A DNA stretch of 64,000 nt from Roseateles_C aquae (GCF_032337115.1 NZ_JAVXZY010000002.1:372001-436000), one strand, 5' to 3'. Shown: positions 35,721 to 45,022, counted from the stretch's first letter. The notes: generated from the sequence alone by a model not told the origin. Program-made: numbers and translations.

Positions 35721-36397
35721 CGCAGCGGCGCCGTCAGGCGGGTGAACTCGCGCGGCGCCACATACTGCAGCAGCGGTCGCGCCGCTTTGCCTTCTGTGCC
35801 CAGGGTGATGTCCAGGCCCTTGTCCGGGTACAGCAGATGGAGCTGCCCCTGCACCAGCACACGCTCGTTCGGGGGGCCAAATCGCTGCAGAAGTGTGGTC
35901 TCGTCCAGGCTCAGGCTGGGCAGCAGGCTGATGGTGCTCAGCCTTTGCGACAGCGCCAGCGGCTGGTCGGCGGCCGCCAGCGTGTAGCGCCGCGCCCCAC
36001 TGGCCAGCACCTCGGTCTTGCTGGCGCGCGCCTGCATCTCCTGCGCCTGCGCCGCCGGCAGATCAGCCACCAGGACCAGCTTGCCGCTGACAAAGCCCAA
36101 GGTCGCCCCATCGACAAAGGCTTCCAGCTGACCACCTTCGCCGGGCGCGGCCAGCAAGGCCAGCTGCAAGGCATCACCCCAGCGCGACACGGCATCGGCC
36201 AGGGTGCTGCGACCGGGCTCCAGGCCAAAGACACGCGAGCGCCCCTCCCCCAGGGTCTCGACCTGCCAGGGCAAGTCACGCTCAGCCGTCGCGGCAACAC
36301 CTGGCCCTTGCACCATCTGCCACAGCACCGGCGCAAAGGCCAGCACGAAGATCGCCAGCACGACGCCGGCCAGGGCCATCCAGATCTGCTTTTTCAT
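35699..36397 (-). CDS. Hypothetical membrane-anchored protein
   Basis: Protein of 232 residues with one N-terminal transmembrane or signal-anchor helix (MKKQIWMALAGVVLAIFVLAFAPVLW) and a long periplasmic part. Blocks visible are FVDGATLGFVSGKLVLVADLP and LLQYVAPREFTRLTAPL. I recognise no characterised family; related proteins likely occur in Burkholderiales (inference). The start ATG 36397 follows from the charged n-region; the upstream frame is open but lacks family features. It overlaps rluA-like at its 3' end and is divergent from the SDR gene. Confidence 0.6.
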   Translation of the reverse strand: MKKQIWMALAGVVLAIFVLAFAPVLWQMVQGPGVAATAERDLPWQVETLGEGRSRVFGLEPGRSTLADAVSRWGDALQLALLAAPGEGGQLEAFVDGATLGFVSGKLVLVADLPAAQAQEMQARASKTEVLASGARRYTLAAADQPLALSQRLSTISLLPSLSLDETTLLQRFGPPNERVLVQGQLHLLYPDKGLDITLGTEGKAARPLLQYVAPREFTRLTAPLRQNGGGQ

Positions 36398-36472
36398 CGG
36401 CGCGACTATAGGGTGCTGGAGTCGACGCCCGCTTGACCTATGACAGGTCGCAAGCTGACCGACAATGGGCCG

Positions 36473-37261
36473 ATGAACACCGCCATCAAACACCTGAGCA
36501 TCATTACCGGCGCCTCGCGAGGCATGGGCGAGGCCATCGCGCTGCAGCTGCTCGCGCCAGACCGCCTGGTGCTGGGCATTTCGCGCGGCCAAAGCCAGGC
36601 CCTGCAACAGCGTGCCGCCGAGCTGGGCGCGCCCGAGCAGTTCCTGCTGCAGTGGCAGGCCGACCTGAGCGAGCCCTTGCCGGTGGCCGAGCGCCTGCGC
36701 GACTGGCTGATCGCACAGGCGCCAGCGGGCATCGCCTCGCTGGAGTTGATCAACAACGCCGCCCTGCTCAGCCCGCCAGGCCCGGTCGACGCGCGACCGC
36801 TGGCCGAGTTGTCAGCGGCCCTGCGGGTCAGCCTCGAGGCCACGCTGCTGCTCAGCGCCGCGGTGCTCGAAGCGACGGCGGACTGGAGCTGCCCACGCCG
36901 GGTGCTGAACATCTCTTCCGGCCTGGGCCGCCGCGCCATGGCCGGCAGCGCTGGCTACTGTGCCGCCAAGGCCGGCATGGACAATCTGTCACGCGCGATG
37001 GCGCTGGACGAAGCGCACAAGCAGGCCCAGGGGCGGCCGGCCGCCCAGGTGGTGTCGCTGGCCCCTGGCATCATCGACACCGATATGCAGGTCCAGCTGC
37101 GCAGCGCCGATGCCGCCCAGTTCCCCGATCAGGCCGTCTTCGCCGGCTTCAAGCAAGCCGGCCAGCTGAGCAGTCCCGCCGAGGCCGCCGCCCGTGTGCT
37201 GGCCGTGCTGCGCCGCCCAGACTTCGGCAGCCAGGTGCTGGCGGATGTGCGTGAGGCTTGA
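36473..37261 (+). CDS. Short-chain dehydrogenase/reductase
   Basis: NAD(P)-dependent oxidoreductase of 262 residues. The cofactor motif TGASRGMG lies at 12-19, NNA near 106, a catalytic serine in NISSGLG (about 148) and YCAAK with Tyr162/Lys166. The fold is complete. The sequence resembles benzil/sepiapterin reductase-like SDRs, but the substrate is unknown. The ATG at 36473 is chosen; a start at 36440 would add 11 residues. It is followed by the Tim44-like gene after 61 nt. Confidence 0.88.
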   Translation: MNTAIKHLSIITGASRGMGEAIALQLLAPDRLVLGISRGQSQALQQRAAELGAPEQFLLQWQADLSEPLPVAERLRDWLIAQAPAGIASLELINNAALLSPPGPVDARPLAELSAALRVSLEATLLLSAAVLEATADWSCPRRVLNISSGLGRRAMAGSAGYCAAKAGMDNLSRAMALDEAHKQAQGRPAAQVVSLAPGIIDTDMQVQLRSADAAQFPDQAVFAGFKQAGQLSSPAEAAARVLAVLRRPDFGSQVLADVREA

Positions 37262-37322
37262 AGTCTCCCGCTCCAACCTCATTTAACGCTGCTCGGGCGT
37301 CATGCCCGCATGGAGACCCCAA

Positions 37323-38177
37323 TTGAAACGACTGCTTGTGACCTTGCTGAGCCTGACGCTGACCCTGGGCCTGCTCGGCCCCGTCGAGGCCAAGCGCCTG
37401 GGCGGTGGTGGCTCATCCGGCATGAAGCGCACGCCGCCGCCGGCAACCGCACCGCATGAGACGCCCAAGCCGGCGCCCCAGCCTAGCGCCGCGCCCCAGC
37501 AGGCCGCCACGCCGCCGGCAGCGGCGGCAGCACCTGCGCCCAAGCGCAACTGGCTGGGGCCGATCGCCGGCATCGCCGCCGGCCTCGGGATTGCCGCGCT
37601 GGCCAGCCATTTCGGCCTGGGCGGTGCGCTGGCCAATGTGATGACCATCGCCCTGATCGGCTTCGCCCTGATGGCGCTGATCGGCTGGCTGATGCGCCGC
37701 CGTGCCGCGGCCTCGGGCGCGCCCGCCGGCCTGCAGTTCGCCGGCATGCCAGCCGCCCCCCAAACCGGCACAGCGGCCTGGCAGCCAGCCGCTGCCCCAG
37801 CGGCCACCGATGGCTTCGATACCGCCGGCTTCGAGCAGTTGGCCAAGCGCGTCTTCATCCGCTTGCAGGCGGCCAACGATACCGGTGATCAGAACGATTT
37901 GCGCAAGTTCACCACGCCGGAGATGTATGCGGCCATTCAGCAGGATCTGCTCGAGCGCCGCGGTGCCGCACAGAGCACCGAAGTGCTGCAACTCGATGCC
38001 CGCGTGATCGAACGTGCCCAGGAACAGGGCCAGCAAATCGTCAGCGTGCGTTTCTGGGGCCAACTGCGCGAACAGCAAGGCGCCGCGCCGGAAAGCTTTG
38101 ACGAGATCTGGCATCTGCTGCGCCCGCTGGACGGCAGCCGCGACTGGGCAATTGCCGGCATCCAGCAGAGCCAATAG
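37323..38177 (+). CDS. Tim44-like domain membrane protein
   Basis: Membrane protein of 284 residues: signal-like N-terminus ending near VEAKR, a Gly-rich then Pro/Ala-rich linker, two hydrophobic segments (about 80-125) and a C-terminal Tim44-like domain (TAGFEQLAKRVFIRLQAAND, FTTPEMYAAIQQDL, WGQLREQQGAAPESFDEIWHLLR). Bacterial Tim44-domain proteins are thought to bind membranes; function is unknown. TTG at 37323 is chosen because GGAG sits 7 nt upstream; an in-frame ATG at 37302 has no ribosome site. A rho-independent terminator follows at 38251. Confidence 0.8.
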   Translation: MKRLLVTLLSLTLTLGLLGPVEAKRLGGGGSSGMKRTPPPATAPHETPKPAPQPSAAPQQAATPPAAAAAPAPKRNWLGPIAGIAAGLGIAALASHFGLGGALANVMTIALIGFALMALIGWLMRRRAAASGAPAGLQFAGMPAAPQTGTAAWQPAAAPAATDGFDTAGFEQLAKRVFIRLQAANDTGDQNDLRKFTTPEMYAAIQQDLLERRGAAQSTEVLQLDARVIERAQEQGQQIVSVRFWGQLREQQGAAPESFDEIWHLLRPLDGSRDWAIAGIQQSQ

Positions 38178-38250
38178 CGCAGCGTCAGTGAGCCCGCGGG
38201 CTCAGGGCTGGGCCTGAGGCAGTCCGCGCCACAACTGGGCACAATCAAGA

Positions 38251-38289
38251 GCCGCCGCCTGCCGACGCAGGTGGCGGCTTTTTTCTTTT
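38251..38289 (+). terminator. Rho-independent terminator after the Tim44-like gene
   Basis: Stem GCCGCCGCCTGC (38251-38262) with GCAGGTGGCGGC (38267-38278), 12 bp with one G-T wobble, 4-nt loop, followed by TTTTTTCTTTT. It sits 74 nt after the Tim44-like stop and before the S9 peptidase gene, separating the two units. Confidence 0.85.
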
Positions 38290-38322
38290 CCTGGCCCACA
38301 AGGCCTGCCACGACGCCTTCCC

Positions 38323-40341
38323 ATGCCCAAGCTCCCCCTGCCCCGCCTGCATCAAGCCGCCTGGCTGGCTGTTGCGCTGTTGATCACCGCGCCCAGCGCG
38401 ACCCTGGCCGAGGATGGTGCTGCCACCGTCTATGCGCCTAACCCGCGCCTGCTGGTCCAGGGCATCCCGGACGTGCCCCAAAGCCTGGCCGATCGCGTTG
38501 GCGCCTACAACGATTTCCGTGGCCATGCTTTTGTCGACTGGCATCCCAGCCGGCGCGAGATGCTGATCTCGCATCGCAAGCTGGGCGCCAACACCGCGCA
38601 GCTCTACCGGCTCAGCAGCCCGCTCGGCGAGCCCGAGCAGCTGACCGAGGGGGCCGACCCGGTCACCCGCGCCAGCTACGAGCCCCGCCAGGGCCGCTAC
38701 ATCGTGTTCGAGCGCAGCGCCGGCGGCTCCGAGGAGGGGCAGCTCTACCGCCTGGACGGCAGCGGACAGCCAGCGCAACAACTGACGCCGTCTGAGCAGC
38801 GGCATGAGCTGCAGACCTGGCTGCATCGCAGCTCTGAACTGATCTACAGCGCCCTCCCGCTGGACCGCACCGCCAAAGGCGGCAGCCGCGCCGAGGTCAA
38901 TACCAGCTTCTGGCTGCTCGATCCGATGAAGCCCGAGGGCCGGCGCAAGCTGGCCGAATTGCCTGGCGGCGGCTGGAGCCTGCGCAGCGTCTCGCCCGAC
39001 GACAAGCAGGCGGCCCTGATCCGCTATGTGTCGGCCACCGAAGCAGAGCTCTGGCTGCTCGACCTGCGCAGCGGTGCCAGCCGCCAGCTGCTGCCCCGCC
39101 CTGGCAGCCAGGACGGCCCGGCCTTCTATGCACCGGCCGAGTTCAGCCGTGATGGCAAGCAGCTCTGGCTGACCAGTGACCGCTTTGGCGAGTTCCTTGA
39201 ACTGGCCCGGCTGACGCTCGCCAACGGTGACTTGCGCCGCGTCAGCAGCCAGATTCCCTGGGACATCAGCGACGTGGCACTGAGCGCCGATGGCCGACGC
39301 CTGGCTGCCATTGCCAATGTCGATGGCCGGCGCGAGCTGCGCCTTTTTGATGCCCTCAGTCTGAAGGAGCTGCCCCGGCCCGCGCTGCCGGCCGGCAGCG
39401 TGACGGCCGCACATTTCGACGCCAAGGGCCAGCAATTGGCTCTGGCGCTGAACAATGCGCGAGGCCCGAGCCAGATCGTCAGCCTTGACCCCAAGGGCAC
39501 GCTGCAAACCTGGACACGCCCGCAGGTGCCGGCCGGCATCGACGTGAGCCAGTTCGGCGAGCAGCAGATCGTGCGCTGGAGAAGCTTTGACGGTGAAACC
39601 ATCTCCGGCCTGTTGAGCCTGCCGCCGGCGCGTTTTGCCGGCAAGCGGCCGGTCATCATCAGCATCCACGGCGGCCCGGAATCGCAGGCCAGCGTCGGCT
39701 TTCTGGGCCGCAACAACTACTTCCTGCAGGAGCTGGGCATCGCCATCATCCAGCCCAATGTGCGCGGCTCGGCCGGCTACGGCAAACGCTTCCTGGCGCT
39801 GGACAACGGCTTCAAGCGCGAGGATTCGGTCAAGGACATCGACGCCCTGCTCGATTGGATCGCCACCCAGCCGCAGCTCGATGCCTCGCGGGTGCTGGTC
39901 ACCGGCGGCAGCTACGGCGGCTATATGACGCTGGCGGTCTCCACCCATTATGCCGACCGGATCGCCGGCGCCATCGATGTGGTTGGCATCTCGCACTTCG
40001 TCACCTTTCTGCAAAACACCGAGAGCTACCGCCGCGACCTGCGCCGGGTCGAGTATGGCGATGAGCGCGAGCCGGCGATGCGCGAATTCCTCGAGCGCAT
40101 CTCGCCGCTGAGCAATGCCGAGCGGATCAAGAAGCCCCTGTTCGTCATCCAGGGCAAGAACGACCCGCGCGTGCCCTATACCGAGGCCGAGCAGATCGTC
40201 GCCAAGGTGCGGGCGGGCGGCACGCCGGTCTGGTATCTGCGCGCCGAGAACGAGGGCCATGGCTTCCAGCGCAAGGAGAACCAGGACTACCAGTTCTACG
40301 CGACCCTGCTCTTCCTGCAGCAAACACTGCTGCAGCCCTGA
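38323..40341 (+). CDS. Secreted S9-family prolyl oligopeptidase/acylaminoacyl peptidase
   Basis: Serine peptidase of 672 residues with a signal peptide (ends near TLAEDG, about residue 30). The N-terminal part is a beta-propeller with TolB-like blades. The C-terminal hydrolase has Ser530 in GGSYGGYM, Asp614 in QGKNDPRVPY and His646 in ENEGHGFQRKEN. The PRVPYTEAEQIV and NVRGSAGYGKRF blocks are typical of S9C/DPP-like enzymes. It probably digests short peptides in the periplasm. Starts at ATG 38323, just after the terminator. Confidence 0.9.
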   Translation: MPKLPLPRLHQAAWLAVALLITAPSATLAEDGAATVYAPNPRLLVQGIPDVPQSLADRVGAYNDFRGHAFVDWHPSRREMLISHRKLGANTAQLYRLSSPLGEPEQLTEGADPVTRASYEPRQGRYIVFERSAGGSEEGQLYRLDGSGQPAQQLTPSEQRHELQTWLHRSSELIYSALPLDRTAKGGSRAEVNTSFWLLDPMKPEGRRKLAELPGGGWSLRSVSPDDKQAALIRYVSATEAELWLLDLRSGASRQLLPRPGSQDGPAFYAPAEFSRDGKQLWLTSDRFGEFLELARLTLANGDLRRVSSQIPWDISDVALSADGRRLAAIANVDGRRELRLFDALSLKELPRPALPAGSVTAAHFDAKGQQLALALNNARGPSQIVSLDPKGTLQTWTRPQVPAGIDVSQFGEQQIVRWRSFDGETISGLLSLPPARFAGKRPVIISIHGGPESQASVGFLGRNNYFLQELGIAIIQPNVRGSAGYGKRFLALDNGFKREDSVKDIDALLDWIATQPQLDASRVLVTGGSYGGYMTLAVSTHYADRIAGAIDVVGISHFVTFLQNTESYRRDLRRVEYGDEREPAMREFLERISPLSNAERIKKPLFVIQGKNDPRVPYTEAEQIVAKVRAGGTPVWYLRAENEGHGFQRKENQDYQFYATLLFLQQTLLQP

Positions 40342-40540
40342 GCCTGCAGAGCGCAAATCAACGGTATCGAATTTGAGCCAGGTCAAACTGCGGCGCATCT
40401 GTGCCGCAGCGGTGACAATCCCCCCTGCTCAATGGGGTGACTTGGCTGCGCTCCTGCAGTCCAATCGGCCCCGCCCTCGCTGACGCGCAAGGGCCGCCCC
40501 AGACTCGCTGAACGGCCCCTCAAGACGGGCCTTACACACC

Positions 40541-41449
40541 ATGGACATGACGACCAATCCGCAACTCAGCGCCGATACCAGCCAGGCCAAGATGGAGCTG
40601 CTGTTCCCCTCGCCGGTGATGCATTTCGACTGGCCGGACAGCGAAGCGTTGAACGAGGCGCTGATCCAGGCGGTGCTGAACCGCCGCGAGACGCATACCG
40701 GCGTCGTCAAGACCAACCGTGGCGGCTGGCAATCGGACACCGATCTGCAAAGCTGGGACGACCCGGCCACCCGCGCGCTGGTGCAACGCATCGAGACACT
40801 GGCCCGCGAGTACACGGCCCGCCAGATCGGCCGTCGTGATCCGGTGTTCGACAGCGGTTGGAAGATCCGCGCCTGGGCCAACGTCAATGAGAAGGGGCAC
40901 TTCAACCGCACCCACGATCATCTGGGCCGCTACTCCTTCTTCTCCGGTGTCTACTACGTCAAGGTCGGCGATATCCAGCGCGGTGCGGCCGGCGGTGGCC
41001 GCACCCGCTTCGAGGACTGGACCCGTGTCGCCATCGACGTCAACCAGAACGCCGACACCCTGCGCCGCGATTTCGTCATGACGCCGGCCAATGGCCGAAT
41101 GGTGATGTTCCCGGCCAGCCTGATGCATTCTGTCGAGGTCTATGGCGGCGACACCCAGCGCATCACCATCGCCTTCAACCTCTACCACCCGGCGCTGGGC
41201 ATCCCGCGCCTGGAGCCCTTCCTGCAGGCCTCGGACTGGTGGTGGACGAATTTCCGCGGCCTGGTGATTGCACGGCGCAAGCTGCCTGAAAAGCTCTATG
41301 CGCTGACCCTGCTGCCCCGCCATCTGTTCAGCCGCCGCGGCGAGAACCTGTCCTCGCCCTCGGCCTTGCTGCGCCATTTCAAGACCGCCATGGGCCATGC
41401 CACCGCCCAGGCCTCCGAAGAGTTCGAAGCCCGCCGCAACAAGGCCTGA
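40541..41449 (+). CDS. Putative 2OG-Fe(II) oxygenase (TIGR02466-type)
   Basis: Predicted iron- and 2-oxoglutarate-dependent dioxygenase of 302 residues. A histidine-rich iron site (HFNRTHDHLG, His125/Asp126/His127) is followed by SGVYYVKVGD, a distal His196 in PASLMHSVEV and Arg207 (DTQRITIAFN) that would bind 2-oxoglutarate. The WANVNEKG block matches the TIGR02466-type family of uncharacterised oxygenases. The C-terminal 80 residues are extra. Substrate is unknown. It is 32 nt before the acyltransferase start, suggesting cotranscription. Confidence 0.8.
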   Translation: MDMTTNPQLSADTSQAKMELLFPSPVMHFDWPDSEALNEALIQAVLNRRETHTGVVKTNRGGWQSDTDLQSWDDPATRALVQRIETLAREYTARQIGRRDPVFDSGWKIRAWANVNEKGHFNRTHDHLGRYSFFSGVYYVKVGDIQRGAAGGGRTRFEDWTRVAIDVNQNADTLRRDFVMTPANGRMVMFPASLMHSVEVYGGDTQRITIAFNLYHPALGIPRLEPFLQASDWWWTNFRGLVIARRKLPEKLYALTLLPRHLFSRRGENLSSPSALLRHFKTAMGHATAQASEEFEARRNKA

Positions 41450-41481
41450 GTCGGCAGCGCCGCCCATTGCCGACCGCCCGC

Positions 41482-42588
41482 ATGACGCCTCAGTTCTCTG
41501 CCTATCTCGACCTGCTGCGCCTGCTGGCGGCCCTGGCCGTGCTGCTCTCGCATGCCAACTCGCGGGCGCTGATCGATCACAGCATCCTGCCCCAGTCCTT
41601 CGGCCACAACGCGGTGGTCGTGTTCTTTCTGCTCTCGGGTTATGTGATCGCCTATGTGGCCGATGTGAAGGAAAAAACGGCCAGCAGCTACTGGGTCAGC
41701 CGTTTCGCGCGCATCTACTCGGTGGCCCTGCCGGCACTGGCGCTGACGCTGCTGTGCGATCTCGTCGGTGCGGCGCTGAACCCCGGCTTTTATGCCGGCA
41801 ACCTGACCACCCACGATCACTGGCTGCTGCGCCTGGCGGCCAGCCTCAGCTTCAGCAATGAGCTGTGGTTCGTTTCCATCATGCCCTTCTCGAACTCGCC
41901 CTACTGGTCGCTGTGTTACGAGATGAGCTACTACCTGCTGTTCTCGATCTGGGCCTATGCGCCGGCGGCGCGGCGCGGCCTCTACCTCATGCTGGCCGCG
42001 CTGCTGATCGGCCCCAAGATCCTGATCCTGGCGCCGATCTGGGCCTTGGGCGTGGTGCTCTATCGCTGGCGTGCAGCGCAGGCACTGGCGAGCGCGCCGG
42101 GCGCCCTGCTCTGGCTGGCTTCGGTGGCCGGCATCGTCGCCTTCCAGACGCTGGATCTGAGCAAGAGCCTGTCAGCCTGGACCGCCGCGCAGCTCAGCCC
42201 CTGGCTTTACCTGAATCTGAATTTCTCCAAGCACTTCCTGGGGGACTACCTGCTGGCGCTGCTGATTGCCGCCAACTTCATCGGCTTTCGCGCGCTGGTG
42301 CGCGACGGTGCCTCAGGCCTGGGTGCGCTGATGCAGCGCCTGCACAAGCCGATCGCGCTGGCCGCCGGCTTCACCTTTTCGATCTATCTGTTCCACCTGC
42401 CCCTCCTGCACTTCTTCACCGCCGTGCTGGAGGGATCAACCGCCGGCTATGGCCGCTACCTGACGGTGGTCGGGCTGGCGCTGGCCGCCAGCGTGCTGCT
42501 GGGCAGCGTGACCGAGACACAGAAGACGCCGCTGAAGCGCTGGCTGGAACGTCAGCTGCTGCCACGCCTGCAACGCTGGCGCGGCTGA
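41482..42588 (+). CDS. Acyltransferase 3 (OafA/YrhL-like) membrane protein
   Basis: Integral membrane acyltransferase of 368 residues with about ten transmembrane helices. It starts with the family pattern YLDLLRLLAALAVLLSHANSRA (catalytic His region) and VVVFFLLSGYVIAYV, then RFARIYSVALPALAL. Members acylate sugars of lipopolysaccharide, exopolysaccharide or other carriers. The substrate is unknown. ATG 41482 (MTPQFSAYLD) is chosen; a TTG at 41467 is possible. The 2OG-oxygenase gene ends 32 nt upstream; the CobD-like gene converges from the right. Confidence 0.85.
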   Translation: MTPQFSAYLDLLRLLAALAVLLSHANSRALIDHSILPQSFGHNAVVVFFLLSGYVIAYVADVKEKTASSYWVSRFARIYSVALPALALTLLCDLVGAALNPGFYAGNLTTHDHWLLRLAASLSFSNELWFVSIMPFSNSPYWSLCYEMSYYLLFSIWAYAPAARRGLYLMLAALLIGPKILILAPIWALGVVLYRWRAAQALASAPGALLWLASVAGIVAFQTLDLSKSLSAWTAAQLSPWLYLNLNFSKHFLGDYLLALLIAANFIGFRALVRDGASGLGALMQRLHKPIALAAGFTFSIYLFHLPLLHFFTAVLEGSTAGYGRYLTVVGLALAASVLLGSVTETQKTPLKRWLERQLLPRLQRWRG

Positions 42589-42597
42589 AGCGCGGGA

Positions 42598-43587
42598 TCA
42601 GCCGACCAGATTGGCCAGCGTCATCAGCGCCAGCAGCAGCATCCACAGCACCACCGAGCGCCAGACCAGGCCGACCACGCTCTGCAAATGACCCAGCGCC
42701 GGCAGATCGCCGGGGGTCGAGCCTTCGGCGCGGGTGGCATCCATATCGCCACCGGCTTCAAAGGTCTTGCTGCGATCGGGCGTCACGCCCGGCGCGGCCG
42801 AACCGCCAAGCTGCACGCCCAGCGCACCGGCGGCCGAGGCCAGGATGATGCCTTCATTGGGATGCATCCACAGCGTTGCATCGCGGCGCCAGACATTCAC
42901 CGCTTCCTCGAAATTGCCGACGATGGCAAAGCCGGTGGCCGTCAGCCGCGCTGGCACATAGTCAACCCAGCCAAAGCAGCGGCGCGACAGGTGCATCAGC
43001 CGCTCGTTGGTCGGCGCATCGATGGTGCGGCTCTTGAACGCCCAGTAGCGGCTGGCGAACTCGGCCATCCGGTACAGGATGGCTCCGGCCGGACCCAGGC
43101 CCAGCGTCGACAGCAGCACGAACCAGAAGAACACGCCAAACATATGGCGGTGGGCGGCCAGCAGCGAATGCTCGATCACATGGCGCAGCAGCTCGGTGCG
43201 CGGCAGCTCGCTGGCATCCAGATGGCGCCATTCGGCCAGCAGGCGCCGGGCTTCCAGCTCGTCGCCGCGCTCCAGCGCATCGCGGATGTCGGTGAAGTAA
43301 TGGCTGAACTGGCGAAATCCCAGGGTCAGATAGAGCACCAGCACATCCAGGCCCAGCGCCAGCAAGACGCTGAAATGCCGCACCGTCAGATAGATGATGG
43401 CGGCCAGCAGCGCCGGGCCCAGGGCGGTGATGGCCCAGACCACGCCGGCATGGTGCTCACGGCCGGCATCGAAATTGCGCCCCGTCCAGCGCACCCAGGA
43501 AATGACGCCCTGGTGCACGGCATTACCGTGGGGCAAGGGCTTGAGCTGCTCGCAGATCAAGGCGAGCAAAACCGCGAAGAAGTTCAT
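42598..43587 (-). CDS. CobD/CbiB-family membrane protein, solitary
   Basis: Polytopic membrane protein of 329 residues resembling adenosylcobinamide-phosphate synthase (CobD/CbiB): helices at the N-terminus (MNFFAVLLALICEQL), FRQFSHYFTDIRDALERGD, and MAEFASRYWAFKSRTIDAPTN near the middle. RLTATGFAIVGNFEEAVNVWRRD is also family-like. No other cobalamin gene is present in the window, so the role as a B12 enzyme is not proven; Burkholderiales often carry this paralogue alone. The Nudix gene lies downstream (on the minus strand), 298 nt past its ATG side. Confidence 0.75.
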   Translation of the reverse strand: MNFFAVLLALICEQLKPLPHGNAVHQGVISWVRWTGRNFDAGREHHAGVVWAITALGPALLAAIIYLTVRHFSVLLALGLDVLVLYLTLGFRQFSHYFTDIRDALERGDELEARRLLAEWRHLDASELPRTELLRHVIEHSLLAAHRHMFGVFFWFVLLSTLGLGPAGAILYRMAEFASRYWAFKSRTIDAPTNERLMHLSRRCFGWVDYVPARLTATGFAIVGNFEEAVNVWRRDATLWMHPNEGIILASAAGALGVQLGGSAAPGVTPDRSKTFEAGGDMDATRAEGSTPGDLPALGHLQSVVGLVWRSVVLWMLLLALMTLANLVG

Positions 43588-43626
43588 GGCTCCGGATGAT
43601 AGCGGCGCTACCCGCCGCCCCAGGGC

Positions 43627-44328
43627 TCAGCGCGACAGAAAGCTGTAGAAGTTGCGCAGCATGGCGGCCGTCGCCCCCCAGATGAAGAACTCGCGCTCGA
43701 CGCCGGCAAGACCTGACCCCGTCCACGGCATCGACAGGAACTGCCGCTCGCCGCCTTCCCAGTGAAAGACGTGGCGCCGGTGATGGGCCGGCGTCATCAG
43801 GAATTGCAGTGGTACCTCAAACGCATCGGCCACCTCGAATTCATCGAGGCGCAGCGCGAAGCCGGGCCGCACCAGCGCCACCACCGGCGTCACCCGAAAG
43901 GCCGTCACCGTTGTGTAAATCGGCAACTGGCCGAGCACCTCGACATGGCTGCGCGGCAGGCCGATTTCCTCCTCGGCCTCGCGCAAGGCGGTCTCGACCG
44001 CCGTGCCGTCCTCGGGCTCGCTGCGGCCGCCAGGAAAGCTGATCTGCCCGGCGTGATCGCGAAGGTGCGCGGTGCGCTGGGTCAGCAGCACCTGCAGACC
44101 GTCCTCGCGCTCGACCAAGGGCAGCAGCACGGCGGCCGCAGCCGGCTCGCGCGTCGTGTGGCGGCCGCCATCGCCGCTGAGTTCCGGTTGCCAGTCTGCG
44201 TTCGCCACGGTGGCGAAATGCTGGCGCAAGCCGGCCGGCAGCAATCGCTCCGCACTGATGGGCTTGAGCTGGGCATCGGTGCCAACGACGGGTATCGCTT
44301 GCGGATTCAGGATGGGGGGACGCGACAT
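43627..44328 (-). CDS. Nudix hydrolase (CoA pyrophosphatase NudL-like)
   Basis: Nudix enzyme of 233 residues. The Nudix box is complete (GGRSEPEDGTAVETALREAE then EEIGL, residues 100-124), with FPGG just before it as in CoA-type members. It probably cleaves CoA or related nucleotide pyrophosphates into 3'-phosphoadenosine phosphate and 4'-phosphopantetheine (family inference). The region after the box has LPIYTTVTAFRVTPVVALV. Located downstream of the rplS terminator on the same strand, probably with its own promoter. Confidence 0.85.
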   Translation of the reverse strand: MSRPPILNPQAIPVVGTDAQLKPISAERLLPAGLRQHFATVANADWQPELSGDGGRHTTREPAAAAVLLPLVEREDGLQVLLTQRTAHLRDHAGQISFPGGRSEPEDGTAVETALREAEEEIGLPRSHVEVLGQLPIYTTVTAFRVTPVVALVRPGFALRLDEFEVADAFEVPLQFLMTPAHHRRHVFHWEGGERQFLSMPWTGSGLAGVEREFFIWGATAAMLRNFYSFLSR

Positions 44329-44397
44329 CGTTCAAGCATAAAGCGCTTTGACAATAACAGCTGCAACCCTCCACACCCCGGCATGAGCACGGCCATG

Positions 44398-44430
44398 AAA
44401 AAAGCCACCTGGCTTGCACCGGGTGGCTTT
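44398..44430 (-). terminator. Rho-independent terminator after rplS
   Basis: On the minus strand, AAAGCCACC pairs with GGTGGCTTT (44422-44430 and 44401-44409), loop of 12 nt, followed by a T run (plus-strand A's at 44398-44403). It lies about 50 nt past the rplS stop. Confidence 0.75.
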
Positions 44431-44482
44431 GATCGGGCCTTCGAGGCCCAACGCTCTTGGAAAGCGCTTGATCGTGAAACGA

Positions 44483-44836
44483 TCAGGCCAGCTTTTCCTT
44501 GATACGTGCCGACTTGCCGCTGCGCTGACGCAGGTAGTACAGCTTGGCGCGACGGACATCGCCGCGACGCTTGACTTCGATCGAGGCGATCAGCGGGCTG
44601 TACAGCTGGAACGTACGCTCCACGCCTTCACCGCTGGAGATCTTGCGCACGATGAAGCTGCTGTTCAGGCCGCGGTTGCGCTTGGCAATCACGACGCCTT
44701 CGTAAGCCTGCACACGCTTGCGGGTGCCTTCAACGACGTTGACGCTGACGATCACCGTGTCGCCGGGGGCGAAAGCGGGGATGGTCTTGTTCAGGCGAGC
44801 AATTTCTTCTTGCTCAAGGGTTTGGATCAAGTCCAT
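44483..44836 (-). CDS. rplS: 50S ribosomal protein L19
   Basis: Ribosomal protein L19, 117 residues, sitting at the 30S-50S interface. The sequence is textbook for the family: [44 protein letters not shown] and [25 protein letters not shown]. Last gene of the rpsP-rimM-trmD-rplS cluster; a promoter reading toward it (44995-45022) means it can also be expressed alone. A terminator follows. Confidence 0.98.
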   Translation of the reverse strand: MDLIQTLEQEEIARLNKTIPAFAPGDTVIVSVNVVEGTRKRVQAYEGVVIAKRNRGLNSSFIVRKISSGEGVERTFQLYSPLIASIEVKRRGDVRRAKLYYLRQRSGKSARIKEKLA

Positions 44837-44994
44837 GGTTTCTCCAAATGATCTTGCCGGCGCTCTTGCGGAATGCGAGAAATAGGCTCAGGTGTCAGCA
44901 CTGCATCTTGTGTGGCCGTCATCGCTGGCAAACCACTCTTGAAATCCGTGCTCGCCCCTGGCTGTTGGCCCGGTAGAGGATCGAAAAGCCGATC

Positions 44995-45022
44995 ATTATA
45001 GCCCGTGGGCCGAATTCGTCAA
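44995..45022 (-). promoter_or_regulatory. Sigma-70 promoter for rplS
   Basis: On the minus strand TTGACG (45022 to 45017) and a perfect TATAAT (45000 to 44995) with a 16-bp spacer. The -35 overlaps the trmD stop codon. It lies about 160 nt upstream of rplS, giving a leader of about 150 nt. Confidence 0.75.

Noticed and set aside
38245..40398. Long minus-strand frame antisense to the S9 peptidase
   Set aside because: The plus-strand peptidase has signal peptide and full catalytic triad; the antisense product has no recognisable residues.
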